A DNA stretch of 41,135 bases from an uncultured bacterium (GCA_934871445.1 CAKXBD010000002.1:15827-56961), one strand, 5' to 3'. Numbered from the stretch's first letter, positions 25,277-33,448 are shown. The notes: generated from the sequence alone by a model not told the origin. Numbers and translations are program-made.

Positions 25277-26362
25277 TTATTCTGCATTTTTGTCCGCAGT
25301 TTTTTCTTCCGAGTTCGCCGCAGATTGCGTTTCCGCTTTCGCGTTCGTCTTAACGTCCACCTTCGCTCCTGCCTTTACAGACCTTGCGCCCTTTTTATAG
25401 TCGTATCTCGCACGCTCCGCCGCCCGTTTGTCGGAAATCTTCTTCATGGGAAGATACATAGCAGGCATAAAGATCAAAGACGAGAAAGTTCCCATAACGA
25501 CCGCAACCAACGCGGCAACCGCGAACCACCTGACCGAAGTCACGGCAATCGCCCCTACCAGAACGAGAGCTATAATGCTCAAAAGAGCGAAGAACAAAAC
25601 CGATTTTGTCTGAACGGAGGAAGAAACGGCTTCCTCGGCAGACATCGCTTTATATTCGTCCGTCTTGAAATTTTCGCGCATTTTGTTGAAAGTCAGCATG
25701 GAGGTGAGCGCCGTAAAGAGAAGCGCAAACGCACCGACATAAGCGACGGACGTAGTCACGGGAATACGCACCAGCGCCACGACAGCCAACGTCAGAAGCG
25801 TCCCTACGAGGCAGGAAACCGCGCCTGCGATGCCCATGTTCAGCTTATAGCGAACAGAGACATACACAAAAATCACGAGGAGAATCACAGCTCCCGCCAG
25901 CGCCCCGCGCCAGATATATCCCGAAGGGATGACCGCTATCGCGTTCTCGCTCCCCGTCGTGACATAGAAGAATGCCCCGTTGAGGTTGCCCTCCGCCTCG
26001 GAAGCCGCTTTCAGAGCGGCGCCGATTGCGTCTTTTACTTCATTTAATTTAGCGTCGTCGGTATTCTTGTCGAACACATAGAGAAGTTCCCCTCCGTTCG
26101 ACATGTCCGCCTTGACCGTATAAGCGTCTTTCAATCCTGCCTTATCGAATTCCGATTCGCAGATTTCTTTGACGCTCTCCACCCTCGCGTCGGAAATTTC
26201 GACATAGGATTCCAGCTCGACGCTCAGCGTCTTTACATCGGAAACCGTGGTATCGGGATTAAAGCCGAAGACGGCCAAAATCACGATTCCCGCGGCGATG
26301 ACGAGCGCGCTGAGAATGGCCCAAAGTTTGAACTTTCCGACCGTTTTATTCATCTTACTCAT
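25277..26362 (-). CDS. secF: SecF-like protein translocase subunit, divergent
   Basis: SecF works with SecD to aid late steps of protein export. The 361-residue product has an N-terminal helix (about 10-32), a periplasmic domain (about 38-145), five more helices (about 150-315) and a charged Lys/Ala/Glu-rich tail. Position after secD and topology fit SecF. However the usual NDTVVVFDRIREN stretch reads LTSMLTFNKMREN, losing both acidic residues. I placed the start at ATG 26362, nine bases after AGGGAGG; ATG 26371 directly abuts that site. It overlaps the secD end. Confidence 0.82.
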   Translation of the reverse strand: MSKMNKTVGKFKLWAILSALVIAAGIVILAVFGFNPDTTVSDVKTLSVELESYVEISDARVESVKEICESEFDKAGLKDAYTVKADMSNGGELLYVFDKNTDDAKLNEVKDAIGAALKAASEAEGNLNGAFFYVTTGSENAIAVIPSGYIWRGALAGAVILLVIFVYVSVRYKLNMGIAGAVSCLVGTLLTLAVVALVRIPVTTSVAYVGAFALLFTALTSMLTFNKMRENFKTDEYKAMSAEEAVSSSVQTKSVLFFALLSIIALVLVGAIAVTSVRWFAVAALVAVVMGTFSSLIFMPAMYLPMKKISDKRAAERARYDYKKGARSVKAGAKVDVKTNAKAETQSAANSEEKTADKNAE

Positions 26363-27860
26363 CGTCGTCATCCTCCCTTACAAAGCCGAAATATTTATAT
26401 TTATCTTTCGACGAAGACACCAGCATGCAGTTGATAAAGCGCGTCCACAGGAGGTTGCAGAAAGCGCCCGTAACGAAACAGATAAGCGCTTGCAGAGCCA
26501 GCGTGTGCAATCCTGCGGCACCGATCAGGAGGGCGACGGAAGCGAGGACGAGCACCGCATAGACGTCGATCATGCCCGCCAAAGTTTTTTTATAACCCGC
26601 TTTGACGGAGGAATCCACCGTTTTGCCCGTATCGAATTCCGATTTTATAGCGCCGTAGACGCGCGCATTGAAGAGATTGGTGAGGAGCAGACCGAAGAGG
26701 AAAATCGCAACGGTTCCCAAGGTCACCTCGAACACGCCGCTCGAAATGAAAGCGAAGCAGATAGCGGTAACGATGAGATAGGACAGCGTGGAATAGGCGC
26801 AGGCGCCGCCGAAGCCCTTGTATTTAATGAAGGGCCAGACAATGGAGGCAACGAGCACGATCGCCAATGCGATATAGAGCAGCGTGAGTGCATTGGAGCC
26901 GTAAACGGGCCCGAACGTTCTCGCTTCTTCCACTTCGAAGCCGAGGCCGAGATCCCCCGCATTGAGCGCGGAATTGAGAAGGATCGCAACGACCTCTGCC
27001 GTTTCGTCCGTATAGGTACCTTCTCCTCCAATATAGAGCGTCTTTTGGTCGATTGCCGTGGTTACCGAAAGTTGAATAATCGACTCGTCGCCCACTTTGA
27101 AGGAAAGCGTACCGCCCGACGAAGTGGATCCGTCGTCGGAGGAGGACGAGGAAGCCAAAGACGTCGTCACATCTTTAATAAGTTCTTGGCCCTCATCGGT
27201 GAGTTTGACCTCAATATAGGTACTGTCGCCGTTCTTTTTGGGCGAAAAACCCTTGATATAATCCTTGGGAGACTCGTCCTTCGACGCTTCGAGAACGGTT
27301 TTTGTGCCGTCGTGCAGCGTAAATTCCCCCGTATAGGAGAAATAGCTGAACGCGGTACCCGCCGCCGTATCGGAGACGGGAAGTTCTATTCTAAGAGCGT
27401 AATCGTCCACGACGGACACGCGGAAAGAGGAATCCCCTCTCTTTTCATAGCGGGAGGAAATTTCTTTTTTTGCCGCTTCAAAGGACTCCTTGAAGGAATC
27501 GGTGACGACGTATCCGTTCTCCGTTTCCTCTACGACGCCGTCGTCGGAATCGGTGCTCAGATACAGTCCTTTATACGGAGTATAAGAATCTGCATATTCC
27601 TCCTGCTTGTCCTCCGAGCGGGATTCATATTCTTTCTGATATTCGACCTCGGAAATAACTCCTTCGGGGTAGTAATAGGTATAATATCCCCCGCCGAGGT
27701 TTGCGTCGAGGTCGTACGTCTTGACGACGGGGTTCCAGTTGCTGACGGCGCCGTTCCACAGGAACGGGAGCTCGAAAGAAGGAACCACGATCATCGCGCA
27801 CAACGCGACGATTACGATGGTAAGCAAAGTCAACAATACCACCGATTTCTTCTTGCCCAT
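26355..27860 (-). CDS. secD: SecD-like protein translocase subunit, divergent
   Basis: This is a 501-residue SecD homologue: an N-terminal helix (about 7-27), a large exported region (about 30-320) with Ser/Asp-rich and Glu-rich inserts, then six helices. The first conserved motif, normally GLDLxGG, reads TYDLDANLGGGYY. In the helix that usually contains VDANVLIFERI the sequence is NLFNARVYGAIKSEF, so the key Asp is missing. The later IlDaN motif is MIDVY, keeping Asp but not Asn. AGGAGG precedes the ATG. It has its own promoter and likely forms an operon with secF. Confidence 0.84.
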   Translation of the reverse strand: MGKKKSVVLLTLLTIVIVALCAMIVVPSFELPFLWNGAVSNWNPVVKTYDLDANLGGGYYTYYYPEGVISEVEYQKEYESRSEDKQEEYADSYTPYKGLYLSTDSDDGVVEETENGYVVTDSFKESFEAAKKEISSRYEKRGDSSFRVSVVDDYALRIELPVSDTAAGTAFSYFSYTGEFTLHDGTKTVLEASKDESPKDYIKGFSPKKNGDSTYIEVKLTDEGQELIKDVTTSLASSSSSDDGSTSSGGTLSFKVGDESIIQLSVTTAIDQKTLYIGGEGTYTDETAEVVAILLNSALNAGDLGLGFEVEEARTFGPVYGSNALTLLYIALAIVLVASIVWPFIKYKGFGGACAYSTLSYLIVTAICFAFISSGVFEVTLGTVAIFLFGLLLTNLFNARVYGAIKSEFDTGKTVDSSVKAGYKKTLAGMIDVYAVLVLASVALLIGAAGLHTLALQALICFVTGAFCNLLWTRFINCMLVSSSKDKYKYFGFVREDDDDE

Positions 27861-28177
27861 TGAATAGCCTCCTGATGATTTTCGGGCACGCGCCCGAATT
27901 TTACACTGATACCGTTTTATTATATCTTATCTTCCGCCGCCCGTCAAGTCATAAAGGCGGCTTAACGCGAATTTTTTGCCGTTTTTCACAAAAATGCGCA
28001 TTGTGGACAAATCTGAGGGACTCAAAAGCGCGTTTTCGTCCTCTGCGCAGGCTTTATCTCCTTTTGCACAGCGTGCCTTTGAGGAACCTCGCCCTTTCGC
28101 GCACCTGCGTTTTTGGGAAACATCTTCCGCGCGTTCAAATTTTTGACGGCCGCCCCGCCGAGCCCTTTTCACACGGT
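27861..28177. other. 317-base gap between secD and scfB
   Basis: The part next to secD holds the secD promoter, a TTCGGGC/GCCCGAA hairpin in the leader (about 27879-27897) and the ribosome site. The remaining ~220 bases to the scfB stop contain no convincing gene. A single TGTGGACAA (28002-28010), close to a DnaA box, is present alone. No clear scfB terminator was found. Confidence 0.6.
27919..27947 (-). promoter_or_regulatory. Promoter of secD-secF
   Basis: On the minus strand TTGACG (27947-27942) and TATAAT (27924-27919) are 17 bases apart, giving a leader of about 55 bases. This separates secDF from the upstream scfAB transcript. Confidence 0.9.
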
Positions 28178-29536
28178 TTACTTCCCGCTTTGCCCTGCCT
28201 CTTTTCCCGCGGCCGCGAGAACTTTTTTCTCGGCGAGAATGTGCATGGCGCATTCGATACGCTTTTTCATCATCGCACAGGTCATTTCATACGGCTCGTT
28301 TATATCGCCGTTGAAGTGATAATTGTTGGCGTTGCAGCCGCCCGAACAAATGAATTTTGCGAAACAGTCCCCGCACTTTTTGCGGGTGAACAGACAGGAA
28401 TTTTTGAATTTTTCCCGAATCTCCGGCCGAGTGATCCCGTCGCGCACGTTTCCCATATAGAAATCCTTGTCCCCCGCGAATTGGTGACAGGGATAGAGAT
28501 CGCCGTTCGGAACGACGGAAAAGTATTCGTTTCCGGCCCCGCAGGCGGAGACCCGTTTGGAAAGGCAAGGCCCGCCTTCGAGATCGATATTGAAATGGAA
28601 GAAGTTGAAACCCTTCCCCTCCGCGTAGCGCTTCAAATATTCGTCGCAGAGATTTTCATACTCCCGTTCTATTGCGGGAAGGTGTTCTTCCTTTATCTCT
28701 AAATCGGGCAAATCGGTAACGACGGGCTCCATGGAAATGGAATCGAGGCCCTGATCCGCGATGAAGAGCACGTCTTTTGAAAAATCGAGATTCTTTGCCG
28801 TAAAGGTTCCGCGGACATAATAGCTCTTGTTCCCGCGCAGGGAGACGAACTTTTTGATGTTGCCGATGACGTAATCGAAACTTCCCTTCCCGTTCACCGT
28901 CTTTCTGATAGCGTCGTGTACCTCTTTTCTTCCGTCGAGGGAGAGGACGACGTTTTCCATTTCCTCGTTGAAAAATTTAATCGTCTCGTCGTTCAGAAGG
29001 AGCGCGTTGGTCGTAGTCGTGAACAGGAATTTCTTTCCGACCTTGGCGGCCTGCTCCTTGGCGTAATAGACGGTCTTTTTGAGCACGGAAAGATTCATGA
29101 GCGGTTCGCCGCCGAAAAAGTCCATTTCGAGGACCTTGCGCTTTCCGCTGTTTGCGATAAGGAAATCCACCGCAGCCTTTGCGGTCTCCTCGCTCATGAA
29201 CTCGCGGGCGGAGTGATACGCCCCCTCGTCCGCGAAGCAGTAGCGGCAACGGAAATTGCAGTCGTGGCAGATATGGATACAGAGCGCCTTTATCTCGTCG
29301 CTCTTCATGGGATAGGTCTTTACTTCTTCCTTGAACAAAAGCCCCTGTTCTTTGAGTCCCTCCACGTCCGCGAGGATATTTTTGATTTCCTCGTCGGTGA
29401 TATAAGTAATATCGACGGGCTGTCCCTCCTCTTTGGCGCGGAGATAATCCGCGGTGGTCTTGTCGCATTCGTGCAGGGAGCCGCTGCCCACGTCGTAGAT
29501 ATAGTTTTTATCTCGATAGTTGAAAACGTGTATCAT
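28178..29536 (-). CDS. scfB: SCIFF peptide radical SAM maturase (thioether-forming)
   Basis: This 452-residue enzyme is a radical SAM/SPASM protein that installs Cys-to-Thr thioether links in SCIFF peptides (characterised relatives: CteB, Tte1186). An N-terminal peptide-recognition-like region (about 1-80, with LHECDKTTADYLRA) precedes CNFRCRYC (C93, C97, C100). The SPASM part near the end has clustered Cys, such as CGDCFAKFICSGGCNANNYH and EMTCAMMKKRIECAMH, for auxiliary 4Fe-4S clusters. The true start is ATG 29536 with AAGGA upstream; a longer frame would run through the scfA gene. It lies 71 bases after scfA behind a terminator hairpin. Confidence 0.95.
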   Translation of the reverse strand: MIHVFNYRDKNYIYDVGSGSLHECDKTTADYLRAKEEGQPVDITYITDEEIKNILADVEGLKEQGLLFKEEVKTYPMKSDEIKALCIHICHDCNFRCRYCFADEGAYHSAREFMSEETAKAAVDFLIANSGKRKVLEMDFFGGEPLMNLSVLKKTVYYAKEQAAKVGKKFLFTTTTNALLLNDETIKFFNEEMENVVLSLDGRKEVHDAIRKTVNGKGSFDYVIGNIKKFVSLRGNKSYYVRGTFTAKNLDFSKDVLFIADQGLDSISMEPVVTDLPDLEIKEEHLPAIEREYENLCDEYLKRYAEGKGFNFFHFNIDLEGGPCLSKRVSACGAGNEYFSVVPNGDLYPCHQFAGDKDFYMGNVRDGITRPEIREKFKNSCLFTRKKCGDCFAKFICSGGCNANNYHFNGDINEPYEMTCAMMKKRIECAMHILAEKKVLAAAGKEAGQSGK

Positions 29537-29552
29537 AAAATCCTTTTTGACG

Positions 29553-29580
29553 GCAAAAAGGGCGCGTAAGTATACGCGCC
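29553..29580 (-). terminator. Intercistronic terminator between scfA and scfB
   Basis: On the minus strand GGCGCGTA-TACT-TACGCGCC is followed by CTTTTTG, and the scfB ATG lies 17 bases further on. Leaky termination here would make more scfA than scfB message. Confidence 0.85.
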
Positions 29581-29607
29581 TTTTACGCCGGATATTTTTT
29601 ACCGAAA

Positions 29608-29760
29608 TTACTTGCGTTCGATTTTTTCTTCGCGGGTAATCCTTTCGCAGGACTGATTTCCCACCGTGCAGCTCGTTTTGCAGGCGGACTGACAGGTGCT
29701 TCTGCACTCGCCGCAGCCGGTTACTTTTCTTTCCGCGGGTTTCGCAATCGTTTTAATCAT
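29608..29760 (-). CDS. scfA: SCIFF precursor peptide (six cysteines in forty-five)
   Basis: This 50-residue peptide is the RiPP-like precursor modified by ScfB. It has six cysteines at 16, 19, 23, 27, 31 and 38 within GCGECRSTCQSACKTSCTVG and the following NQSCE, almost identical to the SCIFF core of other Clostridia. A Lys/Ala leader of about 14 residues precedes it. The C-terminal tail ITREEKIERK is longer and more charged than I recall for most SCIFF peptides. GGAGGAG precedes the ATG and a 17-spaced promoter lies upstream. No dedicated transporter or peptidase is adjacent, which is usual for this family whose biological role is unknown. Confidence 0.96.
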   Translation of the reverse strand: MIKTIAKPAERKVTGCGECRSTCQSACKTSCTVGNQSCERITREEKIERK

Positions 29761-29837
29761 AGCCGTTCTCCTCCAAATTGAATCCCGAATCCGACTCTAT
29801 CCCTTCCAAAAGGCCCGAATTCGGTTTTTATGCTATT

Positions 29838-29866
29838 ATTATAATACACACGGGCGCAAATTGCAA
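29838..29866 (-). promoter_or_regulatory. Promoter of scfA
   Basis: On the minus strand TTGCAA (29866-29861) and TATAAT (29843-29838) are 17 bases apart, giving a leader of about 70 bases before scfA. Confidence 0.88.
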
Positions 29867-29886
29867 GCAGTTTCTGCCATGTTTTT

Positions 29887-30111
29887 TTATTTTTCGCGCG
29901 CCGGGCTCTCTTCTTCCCGATATTCGAGAATATCTCCCGGCTGGCAGTCAAGCGCCTTGCAGATAGCGTCCAGCGTCGAAAATCGAATAGCGCTGATTTT
30001 TCCCGTCTTGATTTTCGACAAATTGACGTTCGCCACGCCGACCTTTTCCGAAAGCTCGTTCAAAGACATTTTCCTGTCCGCCATAACCCTGTCCAATCGT
30101 AAAATAATCAT
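29887..30111 (-). CDS. YozG-type XRE regulator
   Basis: This is a 74-residue Cro/CI-type HTH protein (MIILRLDRVMADRKMSLNEL, then KTGKISAIRFSTLDAICKAL and CQPGDILEYRE). This matches the YozG-like regulators encoded next to DUF2975 membrane proteins. It follows the DUF2975 gene after 83 bases on the same strand. Its C-terminus is short and charged. It probably controls the pair, though no operator is evident near the DUF2975 promoter. Confidence 0.9.
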   Translation of the reverse strand: MIILRLDRVMADRKMSLNELSEKVGVANVNLSKIKTGKISAIRFSTLDAICKALDCQPGDILEYREEESPAREK

Positions 30112-30194
30112 CTCTTTTGCCCGTTTCCTTAAATAATTACAATCTTGCCGCCACCTTAAATCCTCGCAACGTTTCGTCCTGTTTTCTGAAACGA

Positions 30195-30848
30195 TTACAG
30201 CGTTTCGTCCGCGTCCTTCTGCAATTTTGCGCCGTATTCAAAAATATACGCGACCAAAAGGAGCACGAGAGAGACGAATATACCGCCCGCATTCCACGAA
30301 ACCCCGAGCATAAAACTCCCGAACAGTATTCCGAGCGCCGCCTTTCCCGTGAGAACGGACAAAACCGACCAAGCGAGGAGCAGGAACGCCGTGACCTTCA
30401 AATAGCGGATACAGGGCTTACAGAACGGCGAGCTGTTCTTTTCGAGCATTTTCCCGAATTTGGAAATGAGCAGGAACACGACCCCGTAAACCGCCGCGGT
30501 CAGAGCCCCGACAAAGACGGCGAGCGCGAGCAATTTCGTCAGCGGAATATTTTTCATCTCGCCCGACCCGAATTCGACGAGAAGAGAATTTCCCTCCCCC
30601 GTCACCACGCCGCCGGGCAGATCCTCCGCAATACTTTGCACGAGCCTTTCAAATACGGATAAAGAACTGGATATTCCTACGCTTCCGTTCAGTTCGACGG
30701 AAATTTGCAGCCAATCTCCCGGCACGACGGCGAGAATCAACGCGCCGAAAAATCCGACTCCACAACCGACGATCGTCAAAATCCCCAAAATCAAGGTGAC
30801 GATTTTCACGACCTTGCCTATCTTTTGAATCTTTTTTACTTCTTCCAT
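30195..30848 (-). CDS. DUF2975 family membrane protein (YoaS-like)
   Basis: This is a 217-residue protein with four membrane helices (about 14-37, 115-138, 163-183, 190-210) and an exported loop between the first two. The NSSPFCKPCIRYLKV stretch is typical of DUF2975 proteins. Function is unknown; the family is paired with YozG-like regulators as here. The start at ATG 30848 is supported because a longer reading (to 30914) would begin upstream of the -10 element of its own promoter. GGGAGA lies somewhat far (12 bases) from the ATG. Confidence 0.87.
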   Translation of the reverse strand: MEEVKKIQKIGKVVKIVTLILGILTIVGCGVGFFGALILAVVPGDWLQISVELNGSVGISSSLSVFERLVQSIAEDLPGGVVTGEGNSLLVEFGSGEMKNIPLTKLLALAVFVGALTAAVYGVVFLLISKFGKMLEKNSSPFCKPCIRYLKVTAFLLLAWSVLSVLTGKAALGILFGSFMLGVSWNAGGIFVSLVLLLVAYIFEYGAKLQKDADETL

Positions 30849-30885
30849 AAACTTAAACTGTCTCCCGATTTCGTTTTGTGGGTAC

Positions 30886-30914
30886 AGTATAGCATAGAAT
30901 TTTATGTATGTCAA
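30886..30914 (-). promoter_or_regulatory. Promoter of the DUF2975-YozG pair
   Basis: On the minus strand TTGACA (30914-30909) and TATACT (30891-30886) are 17 bases apart, downstream of the TIGR04086 gene. Confidence 0.9.
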
Positions 30915-30950
30915 CTATTTTTTAATGTTTTTCGTTAAAAATTTTATGTT

Positions 30951-31334
30951 TTAATTGTGATGCACATTCACGGCGACGATGCCGCTCAAAACGCCGGCGA
31001 CGGCGCCGAAGGCGAGTTCTGCCAAAATCAGCCAGGAGAGAGAGAAGTCCCCGCCGACCATAGCGAACACGAGATAAGTGAGCATGACGGTGAGAATCCC
31101 CGCCGCCAAACCTTTGAGCCAGCCTTTTTCGCCGCGGAGTGCGAAGAAACAGCCAAAGAGGATGGCGAGCGCTTTGATGCACTGATTGACGGGTTTAATG
31201 ACGGACTCGGAGAGGGACGCGAATTTGAGAACGAGAGAGAAGATGAGCACGGCCGCAAGGCAGAAAAGGACAGAGAGCAGGACGGCCTTGGCGATTTGCA
31301 CCAAATGAGCGGCAAAAGAATTTTCCGATTGCAT
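30951..31334 (-). CDS. TIGR04086 family membrane protein
   Basis: This is a 127-residue protein with four hydrophobic helices (about 12-36, 46-62, 70-90, 98-122). The pattern VNQCIKALAILFGCFFALRGEKGWLKG matches the YrzE/TIGR04086 family, which in Clostridia is often next to yajC and scfA. Function is unknown. The start at ATG 31334 has its best ribosome site, GGAGG, 13 bases upstream and inside the 3' arm of the yajC terminator hairpin. That site would be occluded when the hairpin forms. Confidence 0.85.
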   Translation of the reverse strand: MQSENSFAAHLVQIAKAVLLSVLFCLAAVLIFSLVLKFASLSESVIKPVNQCIKALAILFGCFFALRGEKGWLKGLAAGILTVMLTYLVFAMVGGDFSLSWLILAELAFGAVAGVLSGIVAVNVHHN

Positions 31335-31339
31335 GATAA

Positions 31340-31390
31340 AAAAGACACCTCCGCATAGGATATTTCGGTATTATCCTATGCGGAGGCATA
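31340..31390 (-). terminator. Terminator/ribosome-site hairpin after yajC
   Basis: A perfect 15-bp stem (31348-31362 with 31372-31386, CCTCCGCATAGGATA and its complement) is followed on minus by TGTCTTTTTTATC. The TTTTTT runs into the start of the TIGR04086 gene and the 3' arm contains its GGAGG. Confidence 0.88.
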
Positions 31391-31462
31391 TTCGTTTTAG
31401 AAGCAATTTCAAAAAACGCAAATCCATGTTTGTTGACGCAAGCCGATTTTTGTTTTCCCGAC

Positions 31463-31948
31463 TCAGTCTTTGTTTTCCGTCTCCTGATTTTCGGGCGCTT
31501 CGGTCTTTTCCTCGACGATTTCCGCAGAGCCGTCATCGACCTGTGCGGGCTGTTGAGCAGTTTCTTCGGACTGTTCGGGAGGGAGCTCGGCCTTTTCGGT
31601 CTTTTTCGCCGTCGCGTCCGTCTGATAGACGGCCTGTTTGTCGAATTTGAGGTAAGATTTTCCGGTCGCCTCCGTACCCGTTTCGAGAATGAACGTATTG
31701 TCTTCGGGATTGACCTCCACGACGATACCGCAGATGCCGCCGATCGTCTTTACTTTATTGCCGGGTTGAATGGCATCCAGCATTTCCTGCGTTTCTTTCT
31801 GTCTCTTTTTGGCCGAACGGCTGTTGAGCACCATGAAAACGACGATAACGAGGACGAGGCCGATAATCAGCACCCAAGACATCCAGCCCCCTCCGCCGCC
31901 GCTCGTCGGGCTTGAAGAAGTCGCCGAATCCAATAAATTAAACAGCAT
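31463..31948 (-). CDS. yajC: Preprotein translocase accessory subunit YajC
   Basis: YajC is a single-span partner of SecDF. The 161-residue protein has a Gly/Ser-rich start, one membrane helix (about 23-42), and the YajC signature region RSAKKRQKETQEMLDAIQPG followed by NKVKTIGGICGIVVEV. A long acidic Gln/Glu/Pro-rich C-terminal tail of about 55 residues is an addition to the core family. AAGGAG precedes the ATG and it has its own promoter. secD-secF lie about 4 kb further down the same strand. Confidence 0.95.
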   Translation of the reverse strand: MLFNLLDSATSSSPTSGGGGGWMSWVLIIGLVLVIVVFMVLNSRSAKKRQKETQEMLDAIQPGNKVKTIGGICGIVVEVNPEDNTFILETGTEATGKSYLKFDKQAVYQTDATAKKTEKAELPPEQSEETAQQPAQVDDGSAEIVEEKTEAPENQETENKD

Positions 31949-31989
31949 AATTTTTCTCCTTATGATTGTTTCAAAGTTTTATATTTTAT

Positions 31990-32018
31990 ATGATACCCTT
32001 TTTTCGCGTTTTTGGCAA
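31990..32018 (-). promoter_or_regulatory. Promoter of yajC
   Basis: On the minus strand TTGCCA (32018-32013) and TATCAT (31995-31990) are 17 bases apart. The rest of the 282-base tgt-yajC gap is AT-rich and I see no gene or clear terminator in it. Confidence 0.82.
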
Positions 32019-32230
32019 GTATTTCTCTGTCGGATTATGACATTTTTTCATTTTTCACCCATTTTTCATTTGTTAAGCGAAAAATTTATCGACACGTTTG
32101 TTCTGTCCTTCCTTTTTCTCGGCCACAATTCCCGACGGATTTTTTCTTCTCCCCGCCACGGAAAAATTTCCCGTTACCGTTTCGGATTTTACAGGGACTG
32201 CCGCTGCTTATTCCCGTCTTTTCCGGCGGC

Positions 32231-33370
32231 TCACCACTTCCCTTCGCCGCCGTATTTCCCGTAAAATTCCTTTGCGTAATCGCGGACATAGCCGCCGAGA
32301 ATGGCTCCGCGAAGCCCCTTCATGAGTTTGTGCAGAAAGGTAATGTTGTGTAAACTCAAAAGCATGGCGCCGTACATCTCCCCCACGTTGACGAGATGGC
32401 GAAGGTAGGCCTTCGTATAATGCTTACAGCAATAGCAATCGCACTCCTCGTCCAAGGGCGTAAAATCCTCCTTGTAGCGCCCGTTTCGCACGACCACCCG
32501 TCCGCGGGAGGTCAAAGCGGTGCCGTTTCTCGCGATTCTGGTCGCGAGTACGCAGTCGAACATATCCACGCCGCGCAGAGTTCCTTCAATGAGACAATCG
32601 GGCGAACCGACGCCCATCAAATACCTGGGCACGTCCGTGGGGAGCTTTTCTTTGAGTGAATCGAGAATCTCGTACATGAGCGGTTTAGGTTCTCCGACGG
32701 AAAGTCCCCCGATAGCGATGCCGTGTTTTACGAAGGGACGGCACCTTTCGAGACTTTCCGCGCGCAAATCCTTATAGAGGTTGCCCTGAACGATGGGGAA
32801 CAGTGCCTGCCAAGGGCGATTTTGCGCCTCGTGGTGCTTAAAGCAGCGTTCCAGCCAGTTTCCCGTGCGAATCATGGCGTCCCTTGCCTGAGCGTGCGTA
32901 AAGCCGTATTCGCTGCACTCGTCGAAAGCCATGATAATATCGGCGCCGAGATTTTCCTCCACTTCCATGGCCTTTTCGGGGGTAAAGAAATGTTTGCTTC
33001 CGTCGATATTGGAGGAAAATTCCACGCCCGCATCGGTAATTTTATTGAGCTTTGCGAGAGAAAAGACCTGAAACCCGCCGCTGTCCGTCAGAATGGGCCT
33101 GTCCCAGTTCATGAAGGAATGAAGTCCGCCCGCTTTTTTTACGATATCGTCGCCGGGGCGCATGTATAGGTGATAGGTATTTGCGAGGATGATTTGAGAG
33201 CCCGCCTCCTTCAAATCGCGCGGAAATACGCCCTTGACGGTCGCCTGCGTTCCGACGGGCATATAAACGGGCGTTTCGATATCGCCGTGAGGGGTATGCA
33301 AAACCCCCGCCCTCGCCCCCGTATCGGGATCGGTTTTAATCAGTTCAAAAGAAAAAAATTCGTTGTTCAT
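32231..33370 (-). CDS. tgt: tRNA-guanine transglycosylase (queuine tRNA-ribosyltransferase)
   Basis: Tgt exchanges guanine 34 for the queuosine precursor in GUN-anticodon tRNAs. The 379-residue protein has the catalytic region LTDSGGFQVFSL, the nucleophile region GVDMFDCVLATRIARNG, and zinc ligands CDCYCCKHYTKAYLRHL ending with LSLHN. Length is normal. queA, usually upstream, and ruvAB are not adjacent. GAGG lies just before the ATG. The leader carries a 33-bp tandem repeat and a possible short peptide frame. Confidence 0.97.
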   Translation of the reverse strand: MNNEFFSFELIKTDPDTGARAGVLHTPHGDIETPVYMPVGTQATVKGVFPRDLKEAGSQIILANTYHLYMRPGDDIVKKAGGLHSFMNWDRPILTDSGGFQVFSLAKLNKITDAGVEFSSNIDGSKHFFTPEKAMEVEENLGADIIMAFDECSEYGFTHAQARDAMIRTGNWLERCFKHHEAQNRPWQALFPIVQGNLYKDLRAESLERCRPFVKHGIAIGGLSVGEPKPLMYEILDSLKEKLPTDVPRYLMGVGSPDCLIEGTLRGVDMFDCVLATRIARNGTALTSRGRVVVRNGRYKEDFTPLDEECDCYCCKHYTKAYLRHLVNVGEMYGAMLLSLHNITFLHKLMKGLRGAILGGYVRDYAKEFYGKYGGEGKW

Positions 33371-33382
33371 GAGTTCCTCTTT

Positions 33383-33448
33383 TCATTGCGCCGCACATGC
33401 GTTTTTCCCGTACATGCGGTCAGCCGTGTATGCGTTTTTCCCGTACAT
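33383..33448 (-). CDS. Possible leader peptide upstream of tgt
   Basis: A 21-codon frame (MYGKNAYTADR, MYGKNACAAQ, stop) covers the 33-bp repeat. Its stop at 33385-33383 lies next to the AAGAGG of tgt, the geometry of a coupled leader peptide. Against it, no ribosome site precedes the first ATG, and the frame stays open upstream without a start. It may simply reflect a repeat whose length is a multiple of three. I list it as a weak possibility. Confidence 0.25.
   Translation of the reverse strand: MYGKNAYTADRMYGKNACAAQ

Noticed and set aside
24266..26047. 593-codon plus-strand frame across recJ, the repeat tract and secF
   Set aside because: It crosses three unrelated regions, lies opposite clear genes and gives an Arg/Phe-rich sequence without domains.
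28002..28010. TGTGGACAA, near a DnaA box; similar TTGTCCACA inside asnS (2705-2713)
   Set aside because: Single sites without clustering or AT-rich unwinding region; the asnS copy is coding.
27927..28253. Arg-rich 108-codon minus frame between scfB and secD
   Set aside because: It overlaps the scfB end and the secD promoter, lacks a ribosome site, and its composition looks like read-through of GC-rich non-coding bases.
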